From Ophiodon elongatus (lineage: Eukaryota; Chordata; Actinopteri; Perciformes; Hexagrammidae): 64,000 nucleotides of DNA. Location: assembly GCA_016806645.1 (NCBI GenBank), contig JACSYO010000566.1:948001-1012000 (forward strand), in the 5' to 3' direction. A program made the translations under genes and the position numbers. The notes under the pieces were generated by a model. It was not told the DNA's origin. It did no database searches and saw nothing but the letters and a program-made list of their open reading frames with translations. This document shows positions 25,608 to 37,449 of the stretch, piece by piece; position 1 is the first letter of the stretch, and every line of letters starts with the position of its first letter.

Positions 25608-25609
<2 letters not shown>

Positions 25610-25639
<30 letters not shown>
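25610..25639 (+). repeat. (GT)n microsatellite after exon 3
   Basis: About 15 units beginning 21 bases after the exon 3 boundary. Confidence 0.95.
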
Positions 25640-25642
<3 letters not shown>

Positions 25643-26438
25643 TCCCCCCCTTTTTCATTCAACCCTGATGCTCTCTGTCGTGTAGTTTTGTTGAGCGGCC
25701 TCAACTAGCGATTTCACCAAACTCTCAGCGACAGATATCCGCAGCTGTACTCGGTCAATCCACACAGGTGGTTCGCATTATTTTGACCGATTTTAGAGCG
25801 GAAGCATTATTATTGTTTTAATTTCACCACACCGGGGCTATGACGATCCCAAATGTCCGCAATGAAAAAAGGTCTTTCAGTAGGCCTATGTTGAGTTAAT
25901 GAAGTGACATCACATGGTTTCCCCGCAGAGCTTCTAGAAGTCTAACGGAAACTACACTCATGAAAGCAACTCCTTTGTTCATAGGTTTTTTCAATAATTC
26001 ATCAATTATTTTCTTTTAATCAATTCCAACCTTCTGTTGATGCCCCCCCCCCGGCCCCCCCGTCTCCCCCCTGTCCTTGCTCAAGACCAACCAATTAAAT
26101 AAACCAGAGTGACAGTAATAGATGTGGCTTTTAAAAGCCCTCGTTCAGGAGAACATGTGATAACATAAACCAAGTCGGGAGTAAAGTGTTCAGAGCCTCT
26201 TAGTGTGTGTGCGAGTGTGTTTCATTTATCCTCAGTTACTTCAACGTAAGTTCTGCTTTGATCTGCCGGAGTCAATAGGGAGCAACTTTCAGTTTATTAG
26301 CGTCAAACAGGGCACGCACACACACAAGCACACTTTTCATCTTTCTTTTTCTTTTTTTTGTCTCCTAAATCCCAATGCTACTTTCTTTTATCTCCTTGTC
26401 TGCTCCCATTTCCCCCCTGCTCTCCTCCTTTTAACCCA

Positions 26439-26440
<2 letters not shown>

Positions 26441-26472
<32 letters not shown>
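26441..26472 (+). repeat. (AC)n microsatellite before exon 4
   Basis: About 16 units in intron 3. Confidence 0.95.
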
Positions 26473-26475
<3 letters not shown>

Positions 26476-26557
26476 TGATTGTATGCTGCATGCTAACAGA
26501 ATGACTTGCTGAGCGTTGGAAGGGCTTCTCATTAACCCGCCCGTCTTCTGCTCAAAG

Positions 26558-26613
26558 GGTATTTTTCCGTCCAGCTACATCCACTTGAAGAATGCCCACG
26601 TCAAGAATAAAGG
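26558..26613 (+). CDS. dock4: dock4 exon 4: end of SH3 domain
   Basis: This 56-base exon reads GIFPSSYIHLKNAHVKNK plus two bases of a split Gly, residues 55-73. The FPSSYIHL pattern is the typical last strand of an SH3 domain, where the Pro and Tyr contribute to the ligand groove. The acceptor is ctcaaag and the donor agg/gtaagt. The intron that follows is only 88 bases. Confidence 0.95.
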
Positions 26614-26701
26614 GTAAGTAGTCCCACTTTTCTTTTTTCTCTTCTCCCACGTTCCTGCGTGTCGCCACAGAGGTTTGAACTCTATTTGTGTACGTTTGTA
26701 G

Positions 26702-26798
26702 GCAATTTGAGACGGTCATCCCTGTTGAAGACTCTGTCATCACGGAGATGACCTCGACGTTGCGAGACTGGGGTGCCATGTGGAAACAACTCTATGTG
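26702..26798 (+). CDS. dock4: dock4 exon 5: start of DOCK N-terminal region
   Basis: This 97-base exon encodes residues 73-105, QFETVIPVEDSVITEM then TSTLRDWGAMWKQLYV. It begins the helical DOCK N-terminal segment that, in DOCK-ELMO structures, packs with SH3 and ELMO. EDSVITEMTSTLRDW is nearly identical to human DOCK4 and unlike DOCK3 (EDSIVTEVTATLQEW). The exon ends on a codon boundary, and the donor gtg/gtaaga runs within 10 bases into a long (AC)n tract. Confidence 0.96.
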
Positions 26799-26804
26799 GT
26801 AAGA

Positions 26805-26901
<97 letters not shown>

Positions 26902-27419
26902 ACATCGGTTTTGAATATCACTGCCGCCTATACGGAGCTGCCTTTTTAGGTTCCTCCTTGAAGGGAATTCGTTTGGCCCTGGGTAATTCAAAAGCCGCAA
27001 ACACTCAGAGCTTTTTCCATACACATTCATTAGTTGGATTGATTGTGTTTGTGGCATATTAAGCTATCTGGGGTGCTGATTAAATTGAGCAGAGGAATAC
27101 TCGCAGATCAAAGTGCATACATTTGCGGCAAAAAGCAGCAGGACACTGGAGCTAATTTGCACGAATCCATTTAAAGTTTCTCTCTCTGCGGGTCGCCCTG
27201 TTCCTCTCCGTGACGGTTTTGTCATAATAATGTGAACTCTGTCACTTTGTTTTCACTTAGGCTTTTGGGTGGCACGATTTGCAACTGTGTATTTTTGTCT
27301 TCTTATCTGTGTCCTTCCCTCTGTCTGACATCCTTTCAGTGGCTGACTCACTGTGACTCTGCGCTCATTTCTTTCCTCCCCTCCGTCCCTCCCCACTGTT
27401 TCCCCCCCCGTGTCCGCAG
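26799..27419 (+). other. intron 5 of dock4
   Basis: This 621-base intron begins almost directly with (AC)46 (26806-26897). The rest is unremarkable and ends in a C/T-rich tract before tgtccgcag. Confidence 0.88.
26806..26897 (+). repeat. (AC)n microsatellite directly after exon 5
   Basis: About 46 uninterrupted units starting 8 bases after the exon 5 boundary. Confidence 0.97.
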
Positions 27420-27568
27420 AAGAACGAGGGGGATTTGTTCCATCGACTTTGGCACGTGATGAATGAAATCCTGGACCTCAGGCGGCAGGTGCTCGTGGGT
27501 CACCTTACCCATGACCGCATGCGGGACGTCAAGCAGCACATCACGGCGAGATTGGACTGGGGCAACGA
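27420..27568 (+). CDS. dock4: dock4 exon 6: helical N-terminal segment
   Basis: This 149-base exon encodes residues 106-155. It starts KNEGDLFHRLWHVMNEIL and ends ITARLDWGN plus a split Glu. The heptad-like LWHVMNEILDLRRQVLVG and HLTHDRMRDVKQH stretches are amphipathic helices of the DOCK N-terminal domain (Pfam DOCK_N), which helps bind ELMO. The acceptor is tgtccgcag and the donor cga/gtgagt. Identity to human DOCK4 is very high. Confidence 0.97.
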
Positions 27569-28845
27569 GTGAGTTCCCATGTCAAAGGACCACGTCTGTG
27601 TTTTTATGCGTTCTGTGTTTGAAGTCATTAATCATTCATCAGTCAAACTACTACTCGCTTCAAGATGGATTTTCTGCCCTCTGCTCAGCCATCGGATTAT
27701 ATTCGCTTTATAGTGTTGTTATAGTATGAAAATCAAATACCAGCAACCCGAGGGTTGCTTGAGAGCAGCAATTCATCACAGGGAACATTCAGTCAGCCTT
27801 GCTTTTTTGTAAAAGTTATGTTTTTTTATTGCGTGGTAATGCAAACCATTTTAAGTCTTGCTTTTTGGTGCATTCAATAAAAGAATCTGACATGCAGTCT
27901 TTAAATGCGAGTCACTACCAAATGTCATGCTTATTGCATCATTTATATTGGCTCTTTGCTTATCTTCCGTTGGCCCGTATCCACGGCAGCAACTTTTCGA
28001 GAAACCCAGGAACCATTACAGCAACTCAGGAAGCATAATATGTGAGACTGAAGAAACCAGGGACCAACACTTTAGATCTAATGTCATGCCAAAAAGCAGA
28101 AACACATCATTTTATAATGACATTGACCAAGAAACTCTATTGAATTGAGTGAAATTAGTGTCTTTGAATGCACCACGGATGAATCATTCCCTCCCTGCTC
28201 ACATTTGCATAACCACATTAATACCCTGTATCTTCTCCAAAAATAAAATGAAGAAAACTTCATGTTCACTGTGTAACTTGCAGAGAGTTTAAAGTCCCTG
28301 AAAGTCTCTGACCTACCAGGAAGGCGGAAAATAAATGAAAAAAAAAGACTAAAGTTGGGAAGTGGTTATCAATAATATAAATCCTATTCGTATGAGCAAC
28401 TCAGTGTGGTCGAATAACAACTTGGTTCATCGAACATTAGTTTAACTAAACGAACACAACCTTTCTTCTTCACATTTCTTCACATATTTTAGGAAAAATA
28501 GGAAATTGTTCATTATTCAGAATATTCAATTCGGTCTTCTAAGCAAGAGCTCTCTGCAACCCTCTAACTCGTCTCTGCCTTCTTTCAAACAGACTCGCTC
28601 TCTCTTATTCTTCTCTCCTCGCTCCACCGTCTTTTGTTGTCACCTATCATCCCTGCAGGCACGCTCCCCACTCAATCAGGTCCCCCCACCCCTCACACAG
28701 ACAGCACCCTCTCCATCCTGCCTCTCTTTCTTCTCTCTTTCCTCTGCATGCCATCGGGGTGAAATAATAAATCCCCCAACTTCTGGCATTCTTTCTTTTA
28801 TGTCTGTCTTTACCCTTCACTGTCCTTCTTTCCCCTGCTGTGGGC

Positions 28846-28911
<66 letters not shown>

Positions 28912-29347
28912 CCTTAGTGCGGAGATGGGTGGACAGTCCCTTGCTGTGGGTTGTTTGTATGGTTGACCAGGCCTGTCTCTTTTATTGCTGACAAGGAGAC
29001 ACACTCTAGCGTGCCGTTTTGGTCCACTAAAAGGGCCAGCCTCGAGGATGATAAGACGAAGAAAAGGAGAAGGAAGGAGGGAGAGAGAGAGAGAGTGAGA
29101 GGGCGAGCTGTAGCACAGATAAAGAGAGAGAGAGAGAGAGAGCGAGACGGGAGAGCAGGTACAGCAGGGGGCTAAGGAGAGAGGACGCTCTTTCATCCGT
29201 CACGTTTATTTAAACGACTGACGCAGGTGATCTGGCAGCCCTGGTGTGTGTGTCTGTGTATCTGTAAGTCTGCATGGTGTGCATTTGTTCACGTTGTGTC
29301 TAATTTGTATATAATCCGTGTGCCTCGTATGAATCTGTGTGTTCCAG
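27569..29347 (+). other. intron 6 of dock4
   Basis: This 1,779-base intron contains an (AC)n tract (28849-28909) and purine-rich GA repeats around 29077-29150. The stretch 27570-28500 is AT-rich with nothing I recognise. Confidence 0.85.
28849..28909 (+). repeat. (AC)n microsatellite
   Basis: About 30 uninterrupted units in intron 6. Confidence 0.96.
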
Positions 29348-29432
29348 ACAACTCGGTTTGGACCTGGTCCCCCGGCGAGAGTTCAGCATGGTGGACCCCG
29401 ATGAAATCAGCGTCACAGAGCTGTACAGACTG
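29348..29432 (+). CDS. dock4: dock4 exon 7: DOCK N-terminal region
   Basis: This 85-base exon encodes residues 155-183, QLGLDLVPRREFSMVDPD then EISVTELYRL. LGLDLVPR followed by the VDPD-EIS-TELY pattern is a DOCK A/B subfamily signature. The acceptor is tgttccag and the donor ctg/gtgagt, with the end on a codon boundary. Confidence 0.96.
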
Positions 29433-30140
29433 GTGAGTGGTCTTTCAACCCACCGCGCAGTGCTGTTGACCTGCGTTGTTCTCAACCTAGCACCTCATTA
29501 AGGGAGCAGGGCTGGTGAAGGGGCGGGTGATTAGAAGAGCAAGTATGCTTGTATAAAGCGGTGAAATCCAGCCCATCACATGTACCGTACAGTGTGGGCA
29601 GAGGTACCGAGGGCTTGGTCCATGGCCTCAGATTGGACTGATGTTATAAACCTATGTGTGTGTATGTGTGAGAGGCCTTTTTCTTGTTCCGTTTGTTTAT
29701 AATTCAATGGCATGAAAACAATGAACCCTATGAATATTGAATAGAGGCTACACTCCCAAGGGAACCCCAGCACAGGACGAGTGGGTGTAGATAAAGGATG
29801 GATGTACTGTACAACATATACTCTATGCAGTGTGTGTGTGTGTTTTATTGTTCATCATCCACAGACTTACAGCTGCCACTAACAAACTGCTCCACACAAC
29901 ACATTCTTCATCTGATCGCATCAGACAGCTGACGGATGTGTTACCCGTTTTGTTTCTCCACTTACTTTGTCTGATCCAGCTCACCTCCTCCACGGGGATG
30001 TGAGAGTCAGCCTTTTGAAAGTTCTCCACGTCACATCTCCACTTAAGCAAACGCCTTTTAAGCTTCAATCTCGAACGATCTTGGACTTTGCTTATCTTTG
30101 TGAACAAATCGCTCACTCGAGGTGCATTCAGCAGCTGCTC

Positions 30141-30400
30141 TGGAGCTTTCCAACGTATCCCATGTTTTCCTCAGCAGGTTGAGTTTTGCCTAGTGGTCAA
30201 GGAATTGTAGATGTTCAAATTTCCACAACCTTTGAGCACTTTAAAGACCTCTCATCCATGTTGGCTTAAAAGTAGGGAATAAAAGTTAAAGAAACAGCAG
30301 TTTGCCAAACGGTCTCACCACTTCACTGGAGCTTTCCATCATATCACACGATCTCCCTTCCTTCTTTCTCAGCGCTTCAAGGACTTCACATTGGCTTAAA
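30141..30400 (+). repeat. partly duplicated segment in intron 7
   Basis: TGGAGCTTTCCA occurs at 30141 and 30327. TTGGCTTAAA, preceded by a GC-CTT-AA-GAC-T-CA-like string, occurs at 30261 and 30391. The two halves look like diverged, unequal copies of one unit in the same orientation. Confidence 0.4.
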
Positions 30401-31085
30401 GGTTTACACTGAAAGATTGAAAAGACTGGCTTTGGTGATTGTGTTCTTTTTCTATTTTAAGATGCTCTCCACAGTATTAATACACAACAAACTCCTGTGT
30501 TAGCCACTCAGTGTTGCACGTAGAAATATAAAGTATAGAATGTCTGCGTTTCGCCCGTCTCCATACCTCTCTCTTGCTCTTTCTCTCCTTCCTTGTTTGC
30601 TCCCTGCTTCCCCCATCCCATTTTCCCCAAGCCCCAACCACTGTTACCGTGGCAACCACTTCTCTGCCCCGATACAGTGCGTGGAGAATTGTATCACACA
30701 CACACACACTGTGACGGCTTTCCCTTCGCAGGGGTAATTGAAGCTCTTAATCCATCTGTTTCTTGTTTTTGTTAGTCAAAACAAAAGCAGGCATAGCAGG
30801 AAGAAAGCTTAATGCACCTCTATTAAATGGCGTACCAAATGAGCAAATGACTGCAATTCCCCTACACTGGGACAAGATAAAGGGACTGGCGTTCGCTGCC
30901 GCCATCCACATACAAAAGCGCGCACACAAACACGCTCGCGAACACCAAGACACAAAACACCACGATATCGAGCCCAAATGACATCAATATTTTGAGATCT
31001 TTTGTTTATGAGCTTCTTTGTTTTGTTTGTCTTTTGCTGTGCTACTGTGGTGTGGCTTAATTAAATGGAGATGGGGATTACCTGC

Positions 31086-31099
31086 TGTGTGTGTGTGTG

Positions 31100-31131
<32 letters not shown>

Positions 31132-31154
31132 CGTGTGCGTGTGCGTGTGTGTGT
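31086..31154 (+). repeat. (GT)n microsatellite with GC interruptions
   Basis: About 34 units with several GCGT interruptions. Confidence 0.95.
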
Positions 31155-31384
31155 CCTGACAGCGAGAATGTGTCGAGGAATTATGTTATGTCCGCCCAGT
31201 GAGAAATTCAAAGGATGAGAAGAATGAAAGAAAAGAAGGAGAAGAAAGACATTCAGTGGACCTTTTTTATCTTGCCATAAAGGATCAATGATCATTATTT
31301 TTTATCACATTAATAGATCAAATGCTTGTGTGCAGTATTGTGAAAGGTATGACGTGAACCCCCCCCCCCCTCCCCCCGCTCCTC

Positions 31385-31600
31385 CAATCTGTAGTGCAGT
31401 TCCCCTCAGCTCGCTCACATCGACCTTGTTTCCAGCCGTAGTAGGCAGCTGTTTTCAGCAACAAAAAAAAGAAAAAGCAATGATTCTGTAAAACTACTGT
31501 ATGCTACCTGACCAGCACCCGATGACACACAAGTGAGCGACCAGCTGTCAAGTGAACATGGTGGTGCGTTTAGCATCTAAAGAGGCCGATGCTTGAAGGA
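31385..31600 (+). repeat. interspersed repeat family C, copy 2
   Basis: The 24-base core lies at 31443-31466, TTCCCCTCAGCTC at 31400-31412 and GTGCGTTTAGCATCTAAAGA downstream. Order and orientation agree with the copy at 14850, with many substitutions outside the core. Confidence 0.65.
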
Positions 31601-32512
31601 GACTGACCAGAGCCCAGACGAGGGTAAACTGGTTTACCTCCTGCCATGCTGTGTAGCTCCGCCAACAAGCTCCATAAACCATTCGGTTAGCTTTCGGTAT
31701 TATGATTTGTAAAGTATCGGCAACCTTAAAAATGGTCAATTGAAAAGCTTGGTGAAGGCATACACAGCCCGAGGGCCAGTGCTTAAAGGACATATTCTAG
31801 TCATACTATGTCCTCTCTATTGTCGGAAAACGGTCTAGAGATTGAGGGCCTGAATTCTAGTGGGTTTATTTGACTTGACGGCCCTTGAAAATGTCTTCGG
31901 TTGTAGCTTTTAAGGGAGCTAAAAACCTTTATCAAATCCCTCATTTTTCTCCCCAGTCTCATGCAAAGCCTGCTCGGTTGCTGAACCTGTCTCTAGTGCA
32001 ACGGCAAGACGGCTTCAAACTCCCCCCCAGAGAGGGAGTCCGGTGCAGAGCGCGAGCGGAGCGGACCAGAGTTTAGACCCCCGAGCGATGCATTCATTAG
32101 CGGTGGCAGATCAGACAGCAGTGACGGATAGCTCAAGGCCGGGCCCCGGACATGTGCTAGTAAAATATCCTCTGTGACTTCATCTATCGCTGGAGTGATA
32201 CGAGCTTAAAAGCTCCACTCGCGTCTCCCGCTTCCTGCTCGTGTCACGCAGGTCTCCTTTGCCACGCGCTTAAAAAAGGGGGATGAAAAAGAGGCTTAAA
32301 TAATGCTGGAGAAGTGAGTGATGAAAGGCAGCTCTGATGGAGGCACGTGGAAAGACCAGAAGTTTCTCCCTCGCCTCGGTTTGACCCCCTTGTCACCCTT
32401 TTTTCTGAAGCTCCTCGTACTCCCGACAGCCACTCCACTTCGCGCTGCCTCATGCTGTTTGGGAGAAGATTACCGGGTGAACAATAATGAGACGGTTGGG
32501 AAAGCAACCACA

Positions 32513-32518
<6 letters not shown>

Positions 32519-32574
<56 letters not shown>
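32519..32574 (+). repeat. (CT)n microsatellite
   Basis: About 28 uninterrupted units. Confidence 0.96.
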
Positions 32575-32578
<4 letters not shown>

Positions 32579-33860
32579 CTCTCCTTGTTTCCCATAGCAT
32601 TTCACGTTGCCAGCGAGGGGCGGCCTGGCTGTCGTGTCACCCGTTTGTGTCTAGTCACGCTGAAAGCTGCCATACAACCACACGCCGTCTTAAACGACGT
32701 GCTGAAAATAACCCCCGTAATAAAATCCCACAGCATAAATTAGGCCTTCCCAGACGATAAAAACCAGCAGCTCTGCCCTGTTGTGGAGAGAATAAGGGAT
32801 CGGGTAAAAGGAACAGTGCTAGTGCATTGTTGTTAGATCATTCTCCAGCCTGTTTTCATCTGGGACTTCACACAGGGCAGAGCAGTCAGGACCCAAACTA
32901 AACATATTCATCATTTTGACAGATATTGCACTTGTAAAAGGATTCGTGGTGTTTTTTTGTTTTTTTTTAAGCATGTTTAAGTCTTAGAGGACAATGTTAG
33001 TGTTTTTTTTTTTTGTCTTCATATGCTTGTATTTATAGTGCAACCAACTGTTTTCCCAAGCACATCATCAATTTTAGATTTTTTTACCCCCTAGGCAGTC
33101 ACTGCTTATCTCACATTTCCCTACCACATAAAAATTTCATCTTTCAGAGACTCAAACCTTCTCCGAGGGAGCATTTTTGATGCCTTCTTAGTTTTTGTCA
33201 AAGCAAAACTGTTCTCACATGGTGATGCACTACTGAGTGCGTTCACAACATTGCAACATCAGTGCCTCGACAAAACAGCATATTTGCAATGTAGGGAAGA
33301 ACCACTTAAAGCTGCATTTTTCACTTCATCCATGTTTGCACATTATTTCTATATACTATAAAGTGCCTCCAGAAATCGTGATTCCAGGAAAATATTTCAT
33401 TATTTCACTGCAGTTTTCTACATTGTATAAATTTATTCAGAATCAGAAATATAAGCCAAAGTGAAAATGACTTTCTCCACCTCAGCTGTCCCCTGCAGAG
33501 AGGTTATTCTTTCATATTATCCTCTGGGACTTTCAATCCCGCCCAAGTTGTTTTTTTTTTTTTAAGGCAATGATGAATCCCAGTTTGTGTATTTAAGTTT
33601 CACTAAAAGACCACAATTTCTTCCCACGAGCTTGCGTTTTTTAAACACGCGGCAGCTTAACAAGAAAATGCATCACAACTTTTCAGAAAAGCTGTTGCAA
33701 ATTCACTCATTTCTGGGCCACAATAATTACGGCGAATTGCGGCGACTCTGGGAAGTTACTGGTCCCAGACAAGAAATAATCTGGAACATAACCCTGTAAA
33801 ACAGCAATTTGTTGCTTTCATACCTTTGTACTGATTAAACAAATGAGATGGAAAGTTAAT

Positions 33861-33960
33861 TAGTGAGCTCTGGGTGTGCTGGGAGGTGGATTTGTTACCG
33901 TTGGACAGCTCCAGGCTAGCCTCAACCCCTGTTTCCAGTCTTCATGCTGAATTTAGCTTG
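33861..33960 (+). repeat. interspersed repeat family A, copy 2 (5' part)
   Basis: It carries TGTGCTGGGAGGTGGATTTG, then GGACAGCTCCAGGCTAGC and TGTTTCCAGTCTTCATGCT. The last stretch aligns with TTTCCAGTCTTTGTGCT in the copy at 3129, and the first stretches are the upstream part of the same unit. Confidence 0.6.
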
Positions 33961-34293
33961 AGAGGTGGGAGTGAAATCCATCTTCGCAAATAAAGCAAAT
34001 ACGGTTATTTACCCAAATGTTGACCTATTCTTCTGAATACACCAAAAAGAGGATTCCCGACACGGTTTCCTCTGCATAACCACCCAGCGTAGCTTTGGAC
34101 CACATAATGCAAATAAACGAATCCTTCACAGGGCAGAAGAATTGAGTTTTTTTTTTTAATACTTGCGTTTTCTTTATTCTTTTCCTTTCCTTCGCTCCTC
34201 AGCCTCCTCCTGACCCCTCCCCATCTCTTTACGTCCTGCTACGAAAGTGAATATGGAGCACAATTTGGCAACGGCACTACTGGCCATCTGGTG

Positions 34294-34347
34294 CTGTGTG
34301 TGTGTGTGCGTGTGTGTGTGTGTGCGTGTGCGTGTGTGTGTGTGTGT
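34294..34347 (+). repeat. (GT)n microsatellite with GC interruptions
   Basis: About 27 units with three GCGT interruptions. Confidence 0.95.
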
Positions 34348-35487
34348 TTGTCCTTGTATTTTTGGATGTTAGGATAGGGATTAGGATGAATCTCTCGCAA
34401 ACAGAGCTGCGCCGTCTGTGTTGTTCTGTGTGGTATTACATGCTGCGTGAGGCTTAATTGATCTGCAGTATTGATTAGTTCTGATTGCTATTTTAAGATT
34501 GACTTAAAATAGCATGTAGCGCCAGGCACAAGTGCCCGTGCACTACGAGGCACTGAGATGTGACTTTTGTTTTTGCTTTGCGTCGTGTGACGGTCGCATT
34601 TATATTCAGGGAGGATTTCAGTGCTCCGTTTTCTGTTTCTCTGCGATTAAGCCACCAGTTGAAAGGGATGCAAATCACAACGCCATTATTTCTTTTTTGT
34701 CAAGAAAAGAATGAAGCTACTTACAGATAAACGCTCAAGGTAAATGAATAAGGAAGGGGGCCATGTTTTGGTGCTTTTAGACCTGGTGATGAATATGTTT
34801 GTGTTTGTGCTTGAATGGCTCGGCTATAACACGTTTCTGTGAAAGCCCCTCGTTTTGTAAAGTTAAAAATACCTATTTTTAAAGTGTTTGTTTACGTGCA
34901 TATCCGTATGTGCAGCAATATGCGTTTCCCGTGTCCTGTTTGTTTCTTGGGCACCAAGATTGCAACAAAGAAACCCATCAGACATCAGACTTAGCCTCTG
35001 GTGCTGCTGACAGTCCGCGATATTAGACGTTATATTAACTCGATCTACTGTATATCAACAAAATCTATATCTTAGCCTTAGCCTTCAAATATATATGCAA
35101 ATCTGCAGCAAAGCTCCTCCCAATTTTGGAGGGTCTCAAAGGGATATTGTTTATCTTTGATGAGGAAACTCAATAATAAATACAGCAGGTCTTAGATGTG
35201 ATTGGCCAGTATTAAAAGAGATGTAACCCTGGTATTAACTGCATTTGATAAGCTTTGATCCTGGTTTTTGAGGATCTCTCTGGATTTAGAGCTCATGGAT
35301 TTTACTGCATTTTTTTTTTAAAACCTTTCCAAATCCATCCCTTCATTCCTATATCAGAAAAGCACAATTTGTATTTTTATCAGTTTTATTTATTACATTT
35401 TTTTTTAAGTCTAATATATAAAGATTTCCCCGCCCAGAGTGCCATCCTGGAAATGTATTTGTGCTGACGTTGTTCTCTCCTCTGCAG

Positions 35488-35639
35488 ATGGAACATCGGC
35501 ATCGTAAGAAGGAGACCCCGGCGCCCGCGAGCACCCATCACCTGTTCGTGCATGTGAAGAGTCTGATGAGTGCGAATCTGGGGGAAGAGCTCGAAGTCTT
35601 CTTCCACATTTATGATGGACGGGAGAACCGACCCCTCAG
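35488..35639 (+). CDS. dock4: dock4 exon 8: DOCK N-terminal region, basic linker
   Basis: This 152-base exon encodes residues 184-234. It opens with the basic stretch MEHRHRKKETPAPAS and continues HHLFVHVKSLMSANLGEEL, then EVFFHIYDGRENRPL with a split Ser. MEHRHRKK is typical of DOCK4; DOCK3 has a longer, different insert here. The middle has conservative changes from human (HVKSLMSA against QMKSLMCS). The acceptor is ctctgcag and the donor cag/gtgaga. Confidence 0.96.
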
Positions 35640-36081
35640 GTGAGACACTGAAGAGAAAAGAATCCCCCATGATTTTAGCAAGTAGCACTTTTGTATACAT
35701 TATTATACCCGGGCTATACATTTTCATCACCGTCACATGTAGGGAGGTTTGACTGTGATTTCCCCGTGGCCTCCATGTTGTGAACTGTTTGACGACGTGC
35801 CGGTATTCAAAAGGTTAAAGAAGTTGTTCATGTTTATTCACGTGTTTTGGATGCACAGTCCACAGCGCTGTAAGCGAGGTGGATTGGTGATTGCAGTGAT
35901 TGTTTCCAATGGCTCCCCTTCTGATGTCAAGAGGGCCGCTCCAACTCTATTCATGAAGATTGATTAAATGAAACGGGTTGTTAAAGCGCACTTGGACACA
36001 TAAAAGTGGGCAAGGCCGTGCTGTTTAGTCATATAAAAAGTGTCTGTCTGTCCACATGAAAGAGCCCATCGCCCGGGGAGT

Positions 36082-36083
<2 letters not shown>

Positions 36084-36121
<38 letters not shown>

Positions 36122-36164
36122 ACACACGTCACTTGCACGCACACACACACACACACACACACAC
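36084..36164 (+). repeat. two adjacent (AC)n tracts
   Basis: Two AC runs separated by a short non-repetitive piece near 36128-36140. Confidence 0.95.
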
Positions 36165-36707
36165 GCCCTTCGTACTCCTGATGGGGCGCCGGCCAAAATA
36201 CAAGACTGTGTTTAAACTCCCTGGTTTCATAGTTCAAAGCGAAGAAAATTCCATTTCATGTCACAAACAAGCGGATTCGTCAGGCAGATGCAAATGAGTG
36301 GGTTTGAAAAAAAAAAAAGAAGAAAATGAGCACGGCAACACTGAAACTTCTTTTGATAAGTCATGCTTGTGTTTGACGCTCACTCCCCGCCCCACAGGGT
36401 CACATCAGAAGAACAAGGGTGACATTGATTCTTTTATTATTTTGTTTCAGGATACAGTAGCTCCACTTCTGGTTCTAAAGAACTCCAATACATTATTCAT
36501 CACATCACTGGCAGGGAAATCTAACTTTTGTGCAAACTTGGTTGACCTAAGTTTCTTTAAACCCTGCATGGAGAGTCTGTGGCTTCCTTTGTAATATGAA
36601 TAATGGCACACAACAAAATAGGTTCTATTTTTACAAGAAGTGTGTGCAAGGGCTTTTTGGTTTTGCATGACGTGGTCCATCTGAGAGAAAGAGGAGTTCC
36701 GGAGTAA

Positions 36708-36708
<1 letters not shown>

Positions 36709-36792
<84 letters not shown>
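36709..36792 (+). repeat. (AC)n microsatellite
   Basis: About 42 uninterrupted units. Confidence 0.97.
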
Positions 36793-36794
<2 letters not shown>

Positions 36795-37398
36795 ACGTGT
36801 GTCATCAGTGGATCAGAAGCACTTTTAATTAGGAGGTATATTTAAATGTGCTCCCCTGCCTCCTTTTGAGCTCATACATCCAAGTTCTTGATATACAGTA
36901 AGCGGTTTGCCAATAATGAAGGTACGTTTTGGCGACTGTTCCTAATCCGCACTTTGACTTGAAGTGGGTAATTAGAGTCCAGTGGTATCACATCAAGTTC
37001 CACTCGAAACATATGCATGCGCTTGAAATGGATTTACAGCTCATTCTCCAAAACATAATTAAGTCGGCTTTAGTTGTTAAGCGAATGTTATGCGCTTTTA
37101 TCTCTACTGAATCAATACAAATAATAACAATGTGATATCATATGATGATATAATAACACATTGAGATTATTCTCACAGCATAGAGGAGAGGGAGGGGGGT
37201 GGGGTGGGGGGGCTGTCAGAGGCCTTAACCATTGTGCTTTAGTGGTTTTGTCTTCAAGGAAGATCTCACAATGGCAGCTGGCCAACATTGTCTCTCACTG
37301 TCTGGTGACACACACATAAACGGAGACACACACACACACACATTTGGGCAAGATGCCTGGCATGGAGCCATTTCGACACTTCCCTCTGTGCTGGTGGG

Positions 37399-37401
<3 letters not shown>

Positions 37402-37448
<47 letters not shown>
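37402..37448 (+). repeat. (GT)n microsatellite
   Basis: About 23 uninterrupted units. Confidence 0.96.

Positions 37449-37449
<1 letters not shown>

Larger units (their letters stand above)
25590..26557 (+). other. intron 3 of dock4
   Basis: This 968-base intron opens with a (GT)n tract (25610-25639) close to the exon 3 donor. It carries a C-rich run near 26043-26060 and an (AC)n tract (26441-26472) about 85 bases before exon 4. A short AT-rich piece at 25986-26035 resembles a fragment of the repeat at 5574 and 17889. Confidence 0.85.
29433..35487 (+). other. intron 7 of dock4 (about 6.1 kb)
   Basis: This is the largest complete intron in the window. It holds GT tracts (31086-31154, 34294-34347), a (CT)n tract (32519-32574), a partly duplicated segment at 30141-30400, one copy of the 24-bp-core repeat (31385-31600) and one repeat copy at 33861-33960. 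The stretches 32600-33860 and 34350-35487 are AT-rich with no coding or RNA signal that I can support. Confidence 0.85.
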
